A DNA stretch of 64,000 nt. It comes from Bifidobacterium jacchi. GTDB taxonomy: Bacteria > Actinomycetota > Actinomycetes > Actinomycetales > Bifidobacteriaceae. Below the pieces are notes generated by a model. The model ran no database searches, was not told where the DNA came from, and saw only the letters and a list, made by a program, of their open reading frames with translations. Positions within the stretch are counted from its first letter, which is position 1, and each line of letters opens with the position of its first letter. The stretch spans positions 1 to 64,000 of the forward strand of contig NZ_RQSP01000003.1 of assembly GCF_009078285.1 (NCBI RefSeq), read 5' to 3'. Positions 36,273 to 45,586 of this stretch are shown here, piece by piece. The translations under genes were made by a program, and so were the position numbers.

Positions 36273-36719
36273 TCATGATTGAGTCGTTGGACAATGGGAA
36301 CCGTCGCCGAACCAACCGGACCAGTCGACGACCGCTTCGACGTTGTTGCCGTCCGGGTCCAGTACGAAAGCCGAGTAGTAGCCGGGATGATAGGGTCGCG
36401 GCCCCGGGGCGCCGTTGTCCCGTCCTCCGGCGGCAAGCGCGGCGGCGTGGAATGCGCGGACGGCATCGATGCTTGGCGCGAGGAAGGCGATATGGGTGAC
36501 GGGTGAGACCGTTTCGGTTCCGTCATGGCGGGGGTTGGTTGCGTCGGCGTCCGTCGGCGAGAGATAGAAGTCGGAGTGGAGGGTACCGTCGTCCACGCCG
36601 AATCCGAGCGTCGGCTCGTGATGCGCCTTGACGATGTAGCCGAGTGGGGAGAGCGCCCGCGTGTAGAAGTTGACGCTGCGTTCGATGTCCGTCACATGTA
36701 GGGTGATGTGGTCCAACAT
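36273..36719 (-). CDS. VOC-superfamily (glyoxalase-like) protein
   Basis: A 148-residue protein made of two beta-alpha-beta-beta-beta modules: MLDHITLHVTDIERSVNFYTRAL and THIAFLAPSIDAVRAFH, ending YYSAFVLDPDGNNVEAVVDW. Metal ligands of the family (His4, Glu near the C-terminus) are present. Such proteins act as glyoxalase, dioxygenase or binding proteins; the substrate cannot be named. ATG 36719 gives the family start. It lies 115 nt after the TOTE gene on the same strand. Confidence 0.88.
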   Translation of the reverse strand: MLDHITLHVTDIERSVNFYTRALSPLGYIVKAHHEPTLGFGVDDGTLHSDFYLSPTDADATNPRHDGTETVSPVTHIAFLAPSIDAVRAFHAAALAAGGRDNGAPGPRPYHPGYYSAFVLDPDGNNVEAVVDWSGWFGDGSHCPTTQS

Positions 36720-36834
36720 GTGCGCAACGGTACGCGTTTCGGCTGTCTTCCGCATGCTTCCGGTCGCGCCGTGGACATGTGCCGGCGTTTGCGCATCGGC
36801 TAAAGGGTTGATACGGACGTGGGCGGAGAGTGAA

Positions 36835-39800
36835 TCAGTGGGTGACGGCGAACGTATGTCCCGTTTCCTGGTGGAGGTTGACGGCGACCGTGGCGTCGAT
36901 GAACCGTAGCGAACAGTCGTCCGACTTGGGGCTGCCCAACGGTTCGATGGTGCCGAACCAGACGAGGTCTTCGTCGAAGATGACAAATTCGCTGCAGGAT
37001 TCGACGGCGTGCACCGTGCATCCCAACGCGCGGAGCCTGTCCATGTTGCGTTGGGTGCGGGCACGCGAGGCCGGTGTCGCCGTGGATGAGAGACGTACGG
37101 TGACGTCGACCTTTACTCCCCTGCCGACCGCCTTGAGAATTACGTCATCAACTTGTTTGATGGCACGTTCCGATAGGTATCCGGCATGGATGGTCATCGT
37201 GTGTCTGCAATGATTGATGTCATCACGGAATGTCTTGAGGAATCCCGCCGCGGTGATGACGGGCGTATCCTTGTCGGCATCCGTCTGCGTCAGATTCTCC
37301 TTGCGCTGCAGCAGCGCCTTCGTCTTGGCATGCCGCAGCGCGCTGGTCCGGTCCTCTTCGGACAGCAGTGGTTCATATCCTTGCGCCAAATATGCCTTCA
37401 ATCGTTTGCGATACATGCCAGTGGCCATAGGCACCGTCACATCGATATAGTCATAGACGCGTACTTCACGTTTGCCATCATTGTCGCGGTGCAGACGCCC
37501 CACGTATTGGGTGACGGCCGCTTCCACGGACACCGGAGCGGCGAGCAGAAGCGTATCGAGCCGTTTCTGGTCGAATCCTTCGCCGATATAGCTGCCAGTC
37601 GCCACGACGGCAAGACTCTCCCCCAGGGGAACATGGGCGAGCCGGTCCAGGTTGGCTTGTCTGGTTTTCTTCGGATCGGCGCCATAGAGAAGGATCACAT
37701 GCGCACATCCGCGTGTTTGTAGCCCATCGGCGAGCGCTTTGGCGTGTTCGATGCGTTTGGTGAGCAGAAGTGGCGTGCGGCCTTCGTCGATGATGTTCAT
37801 GGTATCGTTGAGAATCATGGCGTTGCGTTCCTCATTGGCGCATGCCGCTTCAAGATAGTCGTGATACGTGTATGGTTCGATGAGGTCGAGGTTGACGGGC
37901 GTGAATCGCGGAATGAACCGGCGTGTGAAGTGTTGTGAGGCCATCTGGTCTTTGACATCGACGGTGTACCGTACCGGCCCGCATTGCATGACGGCTATGG
38001 GATGCATGCCGTCGTCACGTTTCAAGGTGCCGGTAAGTCCATAGACGTATTTGGCGGTGGCCGCTTGTGCGATGGCTTCGGTGTCGATGGAGGCGACGTG
38101 GTGGCATTCGTCGAAAATCACCATGCCGTAGTTCCTGACGAGGGTTTTGACGTGCTTGTCTCCGGGCACGTCGCCCTGTTCGAAGAGCGACTGTGCCAAT
38201 GCGATGTCGATGATGCCGTTGGGTTCGTTTCGTCCACCGCCGATCTGGCCGATGACGCTGCGTTGCCGTCGGCTGATTCGTCCGGTTCTGGTTCGCAATG
38301 GCGGCAGTGTCGCTGTGACGTTGAGGAATTGTTCGAGCCGTTCCTTCCACTGACCGAGCAGTGCGGACGACCGTAGTACGATCAACGTGCTGGTTTTGCG
38401 TTTGGCGATGAGATCGGCTGCTATCACGGTTTTACCGAAGCCGGTTGGCGCGATGAGGATGCCGTTGTCATGTGCGAGCAGGGCTTTTGCGGCGGAGATT
38501 TGCTGTTTGTTGAGTGTGCCGGTGAATTGTGCGCGTATGCGTTTGCCCGCATTGCGTTCGTCCGTGCAGGTCACTGTGGCTCCGGCCTCGCTCAGTAAGG
38601 TGGCCAGTGGATCTTTGCACCCACGAGGCAGTAGGATTGCAGCATCTGTTTCTTCGCCGCGATAGATAATGCGCGGCTTGTTGTACACGGGTTGGCGCAT
38701 GGCCTGCGCTCGGTAGAAATCCGGATTGGCGAATGCCGCGAGTCGTCGTATCACGTTGAGCGCGGGTGCCGTCATGCCGTTTTTCGGTATGACAAGCATA
38801 TTACGCTCGACGATATTGACGGTTTCGGGGACATCCGATGAGGTGAGCGTTCTGCGTTGTTTGGCGGAATGGTCTCCATGGAATCGGTCGAATATCGGCT
38901 GCTGATAGGCGTTGTCATCCGGTCGCGTGTGCGTTGCGTCCGAATGTGCAGGGGATTTCTTGGCCCAAGATTCCGCAGGTGGTCCTTCCCGGTTGAGACT
39001 GCCCAGCGGTCCTTCCAACGTTGAGGACAGGGAAGCGATGACATGCACTTGCTCGGGCGTGATTCGCCTGATTGAGGCCAGATATGCCCACTGGTCCGGG
39101 TATGGCTCGAATCGTTCATCCACGAACACGCTGTTGCCTTTGTCCCTTGCCAAACGTTGCAGAGGCAGTGCGATCAGATTGCCGAAACCACCGGCGGGTA
39201 ACGTGTTCTGATTGGGAAACATACGATCGTATGAGCGGAATGTGATGTGCACCAGATCGGACGCTTCGGTGAGCAATACGTCTCCCATACGCCGGGCTTG
39301 AGCGGCTTCGACCTGTTCGGTGAAGAACAGCCATAGGTGTCCACCGTCACCGGAGCGTGAACGTTCCATGGCCGGCGTCAGACCATGCTGCTCGCAGATA
39401 CGTCGGGTCGCAGTGATCTCATCGCGCCAGCCGGCGTCGTCGAAATCGATGGCCAGAAACCAGACCTTTGACTCCTTGGACATCGGGTACAGTCCGACGA
39501 CATTCGTCATCCTCATGTCTCGCTTGGTGAAATGCTCAAGCAATATCTGATCGGTCAGAGGTTTGCAACGACGCCGATCCGGCGGAGTGGGCACCCTTTT
39601 GCCATTCGGCAATGTGGTCCATTCATTCCATGCCGCCGGCGCATATCCGACCTTGCCGGTTTTCTGGCTCACGAATCCGTGCGCGTATACGTCGTCACGG
39701 CCGCGAAACAGGGAGCGGAATAATTGGATCTTCCGTTCGGGCGCACTGTGGGCATTGATGAATGACGGTTCCGATGCGTCGGCTTGGTTGTCTTCAACGC

Positions 39801-40092
39801 TAGTCGGATCGCTCCCACCGCGCGTGGATTCCATCCGTTGCAGCTCCTGCGCGTGGGTTCGTCGTTCATATTCGCGTTTGCCGACTTGCCAGTCGGCCTG
39901 TGACACGTACCGGATTCCACCCATGCTGATGCCTGTGGCGGAACCGTTTTTCGTGCGTGATTCGTTCGTGCCGGTGCCTGTGCCGTCACGATGGCACAGT
40001 ATTATCGCAGGCGCATTTCCGTCGGCATGTTCAATGACATCGTCAAGGGCGAAAAGCTGACCAAACAGTACGGCGTATTCCGGTTCAGCCAT
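36835..40092 (-). CDS. TOTE-type protein: primase–SF2 helicase–PLD-like
   Basis: A 1085-residue three-part protein. The archaeo-eukaryotic primase domain (about 120–340) has FLAIDFDDA (D216, D218), SRSGDGGHLW (H252), SYDRMFPNQ and GGFGNLIALPLQ. The helicase (about 530–930) has IAPTGFGKTV, VIFDECHHV and GLTGTLKRDDG, ending with EGFDQKRLDTLLLA and QYVGRLHRDNDG. The C-terminus (about 960–1085) is a PLD fold whose usual HxK is replaced (ESCSEFVIFDE). TOTE conflict systems are proposed anti-mobile-element defences. AAGGAG lies about 10 nt before ATG 40092. Base composition is lower in GC than core genes, suggesting transfer. Confidence 0.88.
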   Translation of the reverse strand: MAEPEYAVLFGQLFALDDVIEHADGNAPAIILCHRDGTGTGTNESRTKNGSATGISMGGIRYVSQADWQVGKREYERRTHAQELQRMESTRGGSDPTSVEDNQADASEPSFINAHSAPERKIQLFRSLFRGRDDVYAHGFVSQKTGKVGYAPAAWNEWTTLPNGKRVPTPPDRRRCKPLTDQILLEHFTKRDMRMTNVVGLYPMSKESKVWFLAIDFDDAGWRDEITATRRICEQHGLTPAMERSRSGDGGHLWLFFTEQVEAAQARRMGDVLLTEASDLVHITFRSYDRMFPNQNTLPAGGFGNLIALPLQRLARDKGNSVFVDERFEPYPDQWAYLASIRRITPEQVHVIASLSSTLEGPLGSLNREGPPAESWAKKSPAHSDATHTRPDDNAYQQPIFDRFHGDHSAKQRRTLTSSDVPETVNIVERNMLVIPKNGMTAPALNVIRRLAAFANPDFYRAQAMRQPVYNKPRIIYRGEETDAAILLPRGCKDPLATLLSEAGATVTCTDERNAGKRIRAQFTGTLNKQQISAAKALLAHDNGILIAPTGFGKTVIAADLIAKRKTSTLIVLRSSALLGQWKERLEQFLNVTATLPPLRTRTGRISRRQRSVIGQIGGGRNEPNGIIDIALAQSLFEQGDVPGDKHVKTLVRNYGMVIFDECHHVASIDTEAIAQAATAKYVYGLTGTLKRDDGMHPIAVMQCGPVRYTVDVKDQMASQHFTRRFIPRFTPVNLDLIEPYTYHDYLEAACANEERNAMILNDTMNIIDEGRTPLLLTKRIEHAKALADGLQTRGCAHVILLYGADPKKTRQANLDRLAHVPLGESLAVVATGSYIGEGFDQKRLDTLLLAAPVSVEAAVTQYVGRLHRDNDGKREVRVYDYIDVTVPMATGMYRKRLKAYLAQGYEPLLSEEDRTSALRHAKTKALLQRKENLTQTDADKDTPVITAAGFLKTFRDDINHCRHTMTIHAGYLSERAIKQVDDVILKAVGRGVKVDVTVRLSSTATPASRARTQRNMDRLRALGCTVHAVESCSEFVIFDEDLVWFGTIEPLGSPKSDDCSLRFIDATVAVNLHQETGHTFAVTH

Positions 40093-40449
40093 ATCAATCG
40101 CGCTCCTTTGACCGATGATTCATCTGTTATCCAACACGCTACCGTCGCGCCCAAACAACCGCCGACATTATCAGGACGGAACGGCCATTTCATCATTCGT
40201 GATGAATCCGCAATTCATGACCATCGCCAATGGATGTGAACATCTATCTGTTGTTTCCCTATGACGCCCAGTGCAAAATATGCACAGCCGGCATCGGACG
40301 CGTCCTTGATGTGATGACGAAGTAGAGTCCCGCCTGCATCGAAGACGCTGGTACCATTTATGTGATCGCAACCTGTCCTACGCTGAGACGCGTTCCGGAC
40401 GCGACTCGGACAAACATAGGGCCAATTCACTCCGTCGAAAGGAGCCGAC
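40093..40449. other. Intergenic region between TOTE gene and GNAT gene
   Basis: About 360 nt between divergent genes. I see no convincing gene, only short frames without ribosome sites. It must hold the promoters of both flanking genes, but no strong −35/−10 pair stands out. Confidence 0.5.
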
Positions 40450-41070
40450 ATGAAGAGCATCCAGACCGAACGACTGCTGCTGCGCCCTTGGAAGGCGGAT
40501 GACGCGGCCGAGGCGGCCTCGCTGTTCCGGTACGCCTCAGACCCCGAAATCGGGCTCAGCTGCGGATGGCCGCCGCACACCAGCGTCGAGGGCAGCATGA
40601 ACGACATCCGTGGCATCCTCGCCGTGGAGAACAACTGGGCCATCACGATCAAGGGCGGCGACGCGTCCGGACCCGCCGCGGATAACGAGCCGGTGGGCAG
40701 CATCGCGCTCAAACCCGTCAGTCATTACACCATCGACGCGGTGACCGCCGGCCCGGAGCTCGGCGGGAGCTACGACACGTATCTCGGCGGCAATGCGCTG
40801 GAACTCGGCTATTGGATCGGCCGTCCGTTCTGGGGCAAGGGATACATGCCCGAGGCGTTGCATGCCGTGCTCGGGTACGCGTTCGACGATCTGCACGCGG
40901 AGGCGGTATGGGGCGGCCACTACCGCGAAAACACGCAATCCGGCCGCGTGATGGCCAAGTGCGGGCTGACCGTCGTGACCGAATCGCAGCACGACTACTA
41001 TCCGCTCATCGACCGTTACCACGACGACGTGTTCCGCATCATCACCGCCGATGGGTGGCTTTGCTCATGA
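40450..41070 (+). CDS. GNAT-family N-acetyltransferase (RimJ/RimL-like)
   Basis: A 206-residue acetyltransferase with TERLLLRPWKADDAAEAASL at the start, ELGYWIGRPFWGKGYMPEAL (acetyl-CoA loop) and NTQSGRVMAKCGLTV near the end, the standard RimJ/RimL order. It probably acetylates a protein N-terminus or small amine. AAAGGAG precedes ATG 40450. Confidence 0.9.
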   Translation: MKSIQTERLLLRPWKADDAAEAASLFRYASDPEIGLSCGWPPHTSVEGSMNDIRGILAVENNWAITIKGGDASGPAADNEPVGSIALKPVSHYTIDAVTAGPELGGSYDTYLGGNALELGYWIGRPFWGKGYMPEALHAVLGYAFDDLHAEAVWGGHYRENTQSGRVMAKCGLTVVTESQHDYYPLIDRYHDDVFRIITADGWLCS

Positions 41071-41136
41071 TGTGACCTTCGCTGAACGGTTCGTTGTTGC
41101 GATGAATGCGAGAATCGTATATCCGACATTCGATTG

Positions 41137-41877
41137 TCAGAACAGGGTCGGGGCCTCGGCTTGGGCCAGCGGCCGTATGATGCGGCGACCGTCATCCATT
41201 GGGGCGAACGGGGCGACCTCGTGGAAGGCGAGCCGGCGCGAAAGCTCGGTTCCGTTCGATGTGAGGCCCGCGAGCAACGACGAGCCATCGGTCGATCGGT
41301 CGAGCCATACGCCGGTCATGTCTGAGGGGACGAGCACCGGCATGCGGTCGTGGACCGTCGCCGGCCCGTCCACCGCCGGGCAGGTGAGTATCGTCGCGGT
41401 CAGCATCCACGACATCGGCTGTTGCTTGGTGCTTTGCGGCGAGCGCCACCAGGAGAACAGTCCGGCCATCGCCAGTGGCCCATCGTCGGGCGCGTGGAAG
41501 TAGAACGGCCGGCGGCCATGATATTCGTAATATCCGGAAGCGGGGATGATCGCCCGCATCGATCTGGTTGATTCGGCGAATGTCGGCTTCACCGCGGCCG
41601 ATTCGATGCGTGCGTTGTATGTCGGATATGTCAGGGCCGGGCCGGCGCTCCACGACGGTACCAGAGACCAGCGCGCACCGCTCAGATGGCGTCGGCCGTC
41701 CCTGCTCTGCGCCACAACCGTGATGGTTTGCCCGGGCCTGACGTTGTATGACGGCCGTGGCAGAGAAGCGGCATCCGTCCCGCTGTTGCCGCTACTGTCA
41801 ACGTTCTCATTCGACTCCACGCCGAATTGTTTCGCAACCGCGCTCCAATCCACATCAGCCGCAAAGCACCTGCACAC
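41137..41877 (-). CDS. SRAP/YedK-HMCES family protein, GTG start
   Basis: A 246-residue SOS response-associated peptidase. This family uses Cys2, exposed after Met removal, to form a protecting crosslink to abasic sites in single-stranded DNA. Only GTG 41877 puts Cys at position 2 (MCRCF); the ATG 12 nt upstream would bury it. Other active residues are present: YNARIES (Asn, Glu), IPASGYYEY and HDRMPVLV (His). MCRCF departs from the usual MCGRF. It is divergent from the ATPase gene. Confidence 0.85.
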   Translation of the reverse strand: MCRCFAADVDWSAVAKQFGVESNENVDSSGNSGTDAASLPRPSYNVRPGQTITVVAQSRDGRRHLSGARWSLVPSWSAGPALTYPTYNARIESAAVKPTFAESTRSMRAIIPASGYYEYHGRRPFYFHAPDDGPLAMAGLFSWWRSPQSTKQQPMSWMLTATILTCPAVDGPATVHDRMPVLVPSDMTGVWLDRSTDGSSLLAGLTSNGTELSRRLAFHEVAPFAPMDDGRRIIRPLAQAEAPTLF

Positions 41878-42033
41878 AGCGAGAAGCATATCATTCGGCG
41901 TGGCAGGAGCTGGCCGCCGCCAATCCCGACGCGTTACTTGGTATCATTCCATCAGTCAATCATGTCGAAATCGGCATCGTAGAAGCACAATCACAATCAG
42001 ATACGTTTAAGCACATGCTGTAATCCACTAAAG

Positions 42034-42051
42034 AATCGATTATAATCGATT
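42034..42051. promoter_or_regulatory. 18-bp perfect palindrome with internal −10
   Basis: AATCGATTATAATCGATT (42034–42051) is its own reverse complement and contains TATAAT (42041–42046). It lies 63 nt before the DUF4143 ATPase start in a strongly AT-rich segment and looks like a promoter with a superimposed operator. Confidence 0.5.
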
Positions 42052-42113
42052 TTGTTAAACAATTAGTCAGATAAATCGATCATACTTGATTTCATATGAG
42101 GAAGGGATTCACC

Positions 42114-43325
42114 ATGATTGACAGACCTGCATATATGCAGCAAATACGTCCCTTCATGGGAAAGAACGTCATCAAAGTGCTGGTGGGAGCCAGACGCTCC
42201 GGCAAATCGACGTTACTGGAGCTCATCCGGCAACGGCTCATCAGCGAAGGCGTTGCCGAACAATCCATGCTCCATATCAATTTCGAATCAAGCGAGTATG
42301 CCGGCATCGCGAACGCCGATGATCTCACTCAGTATGTCGCGAAGCACATGACAGGAACACAAGGTATCATTCGCCTGTTCTTCGACGAAATTCAAGAGGT
42401 AGACCACTGGGAGAAGGCGGTGCGTTCCTTCATAGTGGATTACGATGCCGATATCTATCTGACCGGTTCGAATGCACGCATGCTGTCCAGCGATCTCGCC
42501 ACCTATATCACCGGTCGTTACGTCACCATCGACGTATACCCGTTCTCATTCGCCGAATTCCTTGATGCGTTTCGTCAAGCAGCCGGCCCGGTCGATGAAC
42601 GATCTGCGTTCCGCAGATATGTAGCCCAAGGCGGATTCCCCTTCCAGACCGATCTGGCCTTTGACGAGACGGCTTCCCTGCATTACCTTGAGGACCTGTT
42701 CTCGACCATACTGTTCAAGGACGTCATCCGGCACGCGGGGATACGAGATGCCGACTCCTTGGAAAGGGTCATTCGTTATGTCATCAGTGAGGAAGGACAT
42801 CTGGTTACCGCCGCGAATATCGCCTCATACATGAAAAGCGAGCAACGCAAAGTATCGGCCGAGACCATCGCCAATTATCTTAACGCCGCGAGCAAGGCAT
42901 TCCTCATCTACCGTGTTCCACGCGAGGACACGATAGCCAAGCGTACGCTGAAAATCAATGAGAAGTACTACGTGGTCGATCAGGGACTGCGTCATGCCAT
43001 TGGACTTAACAACGCAAACGCAATCGATCAGGTTCTGGAGGGCATCGTCTACATGGAGCTCAGACGTCGCGGCTATGCCGTTCGAGTCGGCAAAATCGCC
43101 GACAAGGAAATCGATTTCATCGCGCGCCGAGGAGACGAACTTTCCTACTATCAGGTCTCGTATCTCCTCGGATCACAGCAGACCGCTGACCGAGAATTCG
43201 GCGCATTCGATGGCATTCGTGATAACTGGCCCAAATATGTGCTGAGTATGGATGAATTCCCTCAGACACGAGACGGCATCCAAGGAATGAACATCATTGA
43301 CTGGCTACTTTCCAATAATCGGTGA
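42114..43325 (+). CDS. AAA ATPase with DUF4143 C-terminal domain
   Basis: A 403-residue protein: Walker A GARRSGKST, Walker B IRLFFDEIQEVD, TGSNARMLSSDLATYITGRY (sensor), then DUF4143 with EGIVYMELRRRGYAVRVGKIADKEIDFIARR, which resembles PD-(D/E)XK-type nuclease folds (E…D-x-D-F). This large family is common in mobile regions and has no assigned role. ATG 42114 follows GAGGAAGGG, so it is preferred over ATG 42096. A fragment of a second such gene is at 52360–52725. Confidence 0.9.
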   Translation: MIDRPAYMQQIRPFMGKNVIKVLVGARRSGKSTLLELIRQRLISEGVAEQSMLHINFESSEYAGIANADDLTQYVAKHMTGTQGIIRLFFDEIQEVDHWEKAVRSFIVDYDADIYLTGSNARMLSSDLATYITGRYVTIDVYPFSFAEFLDAFRQAAGPVDERSAFRRYVAQGGFPFQTDLAFDETASLHYLEDLFSTILFKDVIRHAGIRDADSLERVIRYVISEEGHLVTAANIASYMKSEQRKVSAETIANYLNAASKAFLIYRVPREDTIAKRTLKINEKYYVVDQGLRHAIGLNNANAIDQVLEGIVYMELRRRGYAVRVGKIADKEIDFIARRGDELSYYQVSYLLGSQQTADREFGAFDGIRDNWPKYVLSMDEFPQTRDGIQGMNIIDWLLSNNR

Positions 43326-43380
43326 CCGTGACTCGGAGAATCTCATACTGCAGGCCATGCCTACAACAAGCGCATAACAG

Positions 43381-43680
43381 CTAATCCAGCCGGTTCGCGT
43401 CGATAACCCGGTCGTCGAGGAACCAGTAGTCGTGCGGGTCGCCGCGCAGGGCGGTGAACGGCACCAGCGTCACGCCGGCTGCGGCGGCCTTGTCCAGCAG
43501 GTATCCGCGCACGATCCACGGATACTCCAGCACCGCGGTGCGCAGGTCGATGATGCGTTCGATGGTGCTGCCACTGACGCCGAAGTCCGCGCCGATCTGG
43601 TCGGCGGTCAGGCCCAGCAGCCGCATGTTCTCACGGAATTCGCGGATGGTGTTCGCGCGCTGTTCACTGGTCAATGACAT
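43381..43680 (-). CDS. DUF2316 family protein
   Basis: A 99-residue protein starting MSLTSEQRANTIREFRENM, followed by a helix-turn-helix-like LTADQIGADFGVSGSTIERI, then PWIVRGYLLDKA and HDYWFLDDRVIDANRLD. The order matches DUF2316, small predicted DNA-binding proteins. ATG 43680 is the family start. Function unknown. Confidence 0.8.
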   Translation of the reverse strand: MSLTSEQRANTIREFRENMRLLGLTADQIGADFGVSGSTIERIIDLRTAVLEYPWIVRGYLLDKAAAAGVTLVPFTALRGDPHDYWFLDDRVIDANRLD

Positions 43681-43745
43681 ATTCACTCCTCGTATACGCT
43701 GATCGCAACGATGCATGCCATAGGGATTCTATGCCGGAATATCGA

Positions 43746-44072
43746 TCAGGACAGCCTCGATTGAACGAGGCGGTTCAGCGATACGCCCTGTTCGGCCGCT
43801 TCGATCGCCAGCCTGCGATGCATCTCCGGAGGGACACGCACCATGAAATGCCCTGAATACCGCCTATCGGAGAATGGGATCGGAACCGCCTGCCCCTCTG
43901 CGCGCATCTGCTCCGTGCGCCCGTCCACGAGCGTTCGCAGTCCCAGCAGCGCATCGACCGACGAGCCGGCGACGAAGCGAAGCTCTGGAAGCTCGGCCAC
44001 GGTGGCTACGAATCCGCCGTCCTGATCGGACCAGTGGATGCGATACACGTACCGGTTGGCCTCGTTCGTCAT
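43746..44072 (-). CDS. HicB-like antitoxin without a visible HicA
   Basis: A 108-residue protein with the HicB fold (YRIHWSDQDGGFVATVAELPEL…VDALLGLRTLVDG) and a ribbon-helix-helix tail (GHFMVRVPPEMHRRLAIEAAEQGVSLNRLVQSRL). HicB proteins bind HicA mRNA-interferases; no HicA lies next to it, so it may be an orphan or a regulator. It has no strong ribosome site. Confidence 0.8.
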   Translation of the reverse strand: MTNEANRYVYRIHWSDQDGGFVATVAELPELRFVAGSSVDALLGLRTLVDGRTEQMRAEGQAVPIPFSDRRYSGHFMVRVPPEMHRRLAIEAAEQGVSLNRLVQSRLS

Positions 44073-44185
44073 GCGTTCCCCCTTGATGTCGGCGGCTTGT
44101 CAGAGCCCACCTTATCGCATGTCAGAGTCGTTGTGGCGCATTGTGACGCGCCGACACACGTAATCGAACATCTGTACGACCTATG

Positions 44186-44205
44186 TGATATCAATAGTGA
44201 TATCA
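44186..44205. promoter_or_regulatory. Two TGATATCA palindromes before 44266 gene
   Basis: TGATATCA occurs at 44186–44193 and 44198–44205, 12 nt apart. They lie about 60 nt before the next start, where a repressor dimer pair could bind. Confidence 0.4.
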
Positions 44206-44265
44206 CAATCGTCATGGATCGTACGAACGCAAGGCCGTACGCCACTCACCAAGAAAGGATCAGCC

Positions 44266-45582
44266 ATGACCATCTGCACGCTGTACGCGTCGGAAGCCGA
44301 TGATCTGATCGGCCTGCACGACGTGACGACACCCGATCTCACCTTGCCGATGGACATCCGAGCCCAGGCGATCATCGCGCTGCTGCGCAACATCGAACCC
44401 GACGCCGAAGGCGCCAGACGATTGTGGATGGCGGCGAAGCGAGGTCCGATCGACGCCTTCGACCCTTGGCGGGCGACCGCATGCCATGGCGATGGAGCGG
44501 CCCCGCCGGCTGCAAGCGACTGGCGAGAGCGATGCTGGCGGGAGCTGTATCCCGAGGAGGAGCAGTGGTACGAGATCGCCGTCGGCCCTCTGGGGCACCC
44601 CATTGCGCCCACTGTCGATCTGACGGTCAACAACGGCTTCACCATACGGTTCTCGCAAGAGGTCTCCGCATCACCACCGAGCCATAGCGCCGTCGGCCCC
44701 CATCCCAACGGGCGAACGGGCATCGCCGCGTTGCATGAACAGGAGCTCATGGCATGGCTGATCGACGGGCTGGAGGATTGCGTGCGCCAATGCACTCAAG
44801 GCACGTATAACGCGACGATACGGGAGCGTCTGCCATACAGCATGCGGTACGGGCTGGTCTCCCGGGAACGGTACTGGCAGCTGTATCCTCAGACCAAAAC
44901 GCTGCTGTTCGACCACATGTGTGCCGAGGAGGCGTATCGCTTCGCGATCCTGTTCCACACCGACGGAACGGGTCGGTCGAACGCCGTTCCATCCCGCCGC
45001 CTGCGTGACATGAACGCGACGGCGTATCTCGATGCCTGCATGATCGCCTATCAGGCGATGGGGCTTGCCCCGCCGCAGAGCGGAGCCGACGGCGGCGGTT
45101 GGTTCGCCCAGTATGCCGACCCTCGCTGTCTGGAACTGCTCTCTTTGGACCAGAGCTCGAATCAGGACTTCGCCGCATATGTCGCTGCATGCTCCATGTC
45201 ATTGACCGCTTGGGGAATACGTCTCGGACCCGGTTTTGCATGGCTTCGGCTCATCCCAGCCGCGGATGAGCATGGCTGGTACCTCAGACTCGCCTGGTCA
45301 AGTCTGCCTTCGGCGATCGAAGCGGTCAGAGCCGCGCTTGCCCTCCATGACGCTGGCATGCCGATCGCAGTGGATGACGCCGCTGCGCTCGCGGCGATGC
45401 TCACCGGAGACGATCTCATTGGGATCATGCCGTATCATCAGCTGATCGATGCCGGTGCGCTCGCCGCATTTCGTCGCATGCATGGCGTGGGCGAATGCAT
45501 CGCACTGCCCATGGAGCGTCGCAGCGAGATCGTGGAGGCCGCTCGCTGGCTTCCCATCAAGGAGGTGAGGCTGAATCGGTGA
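44266..45582 (+). CDS. Hypothetical protein, 438 residues
   Basis: A soluble protein beginning MTICTLYASEADDLIGL, with no signal or membrane helix, many Trp and Pro, and a central AHC-type patch (HEQELMAWLIDGLEDCVRQC). ATG 44266 follows AAAGGA. I do not recognise the family. Its stop lies 4 nt before the convergent uvrA gene end, so the two genes nearly touch. Codon use is similar to its neighbours. Two palindromes upstream suggest regulated expression. Confidence 0.7.
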   Translation: MTICTLYASEADDLIGLHDVTTPDLTLPMDIRAQAIIALLRNIEPDAEGARRLWMAAKRGPIDAFDPWRATACHGDGAAPPAASDWRERCWRELYPEEEQWYEIAVGPLGHPIAPTVDLTVNNGFTIRFSQEVSASPPSHSAVGPHPNGRTGIAALHEQELMAWLIDGLEDCVRQCTQGTYNATIRERLPYSMRYGLVSRERYWQLYPQTKTLLFDHMCAEEAYRFAILFHTDGTGRSNAVPSRRLRDMNATAYLDACMIAYQAMGLAPPQSGADGGGWFAQYADPRCLELLSLDQSSNQDFAAYVAACSMSLTAWGIRLGPGFAWLRLIPAADEHGWYLRLAWSSLPSAIEAVRAALALHDAGMPIAVDDAAALAAMLTGDDLIGIMPYHQLIDAGALAAFRRMHGVGECIALPMERRSEIVEAARWLPIKEVRLNR

Positions 45583-45586
45583 GGGC

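Noticed and set aside
43746-44072. A HicA toxin next to the HicB-like gene
   Set aside because: I looked on both strands within 300 nt and found no small double-stranded-RNA-binding-like HicA frame.
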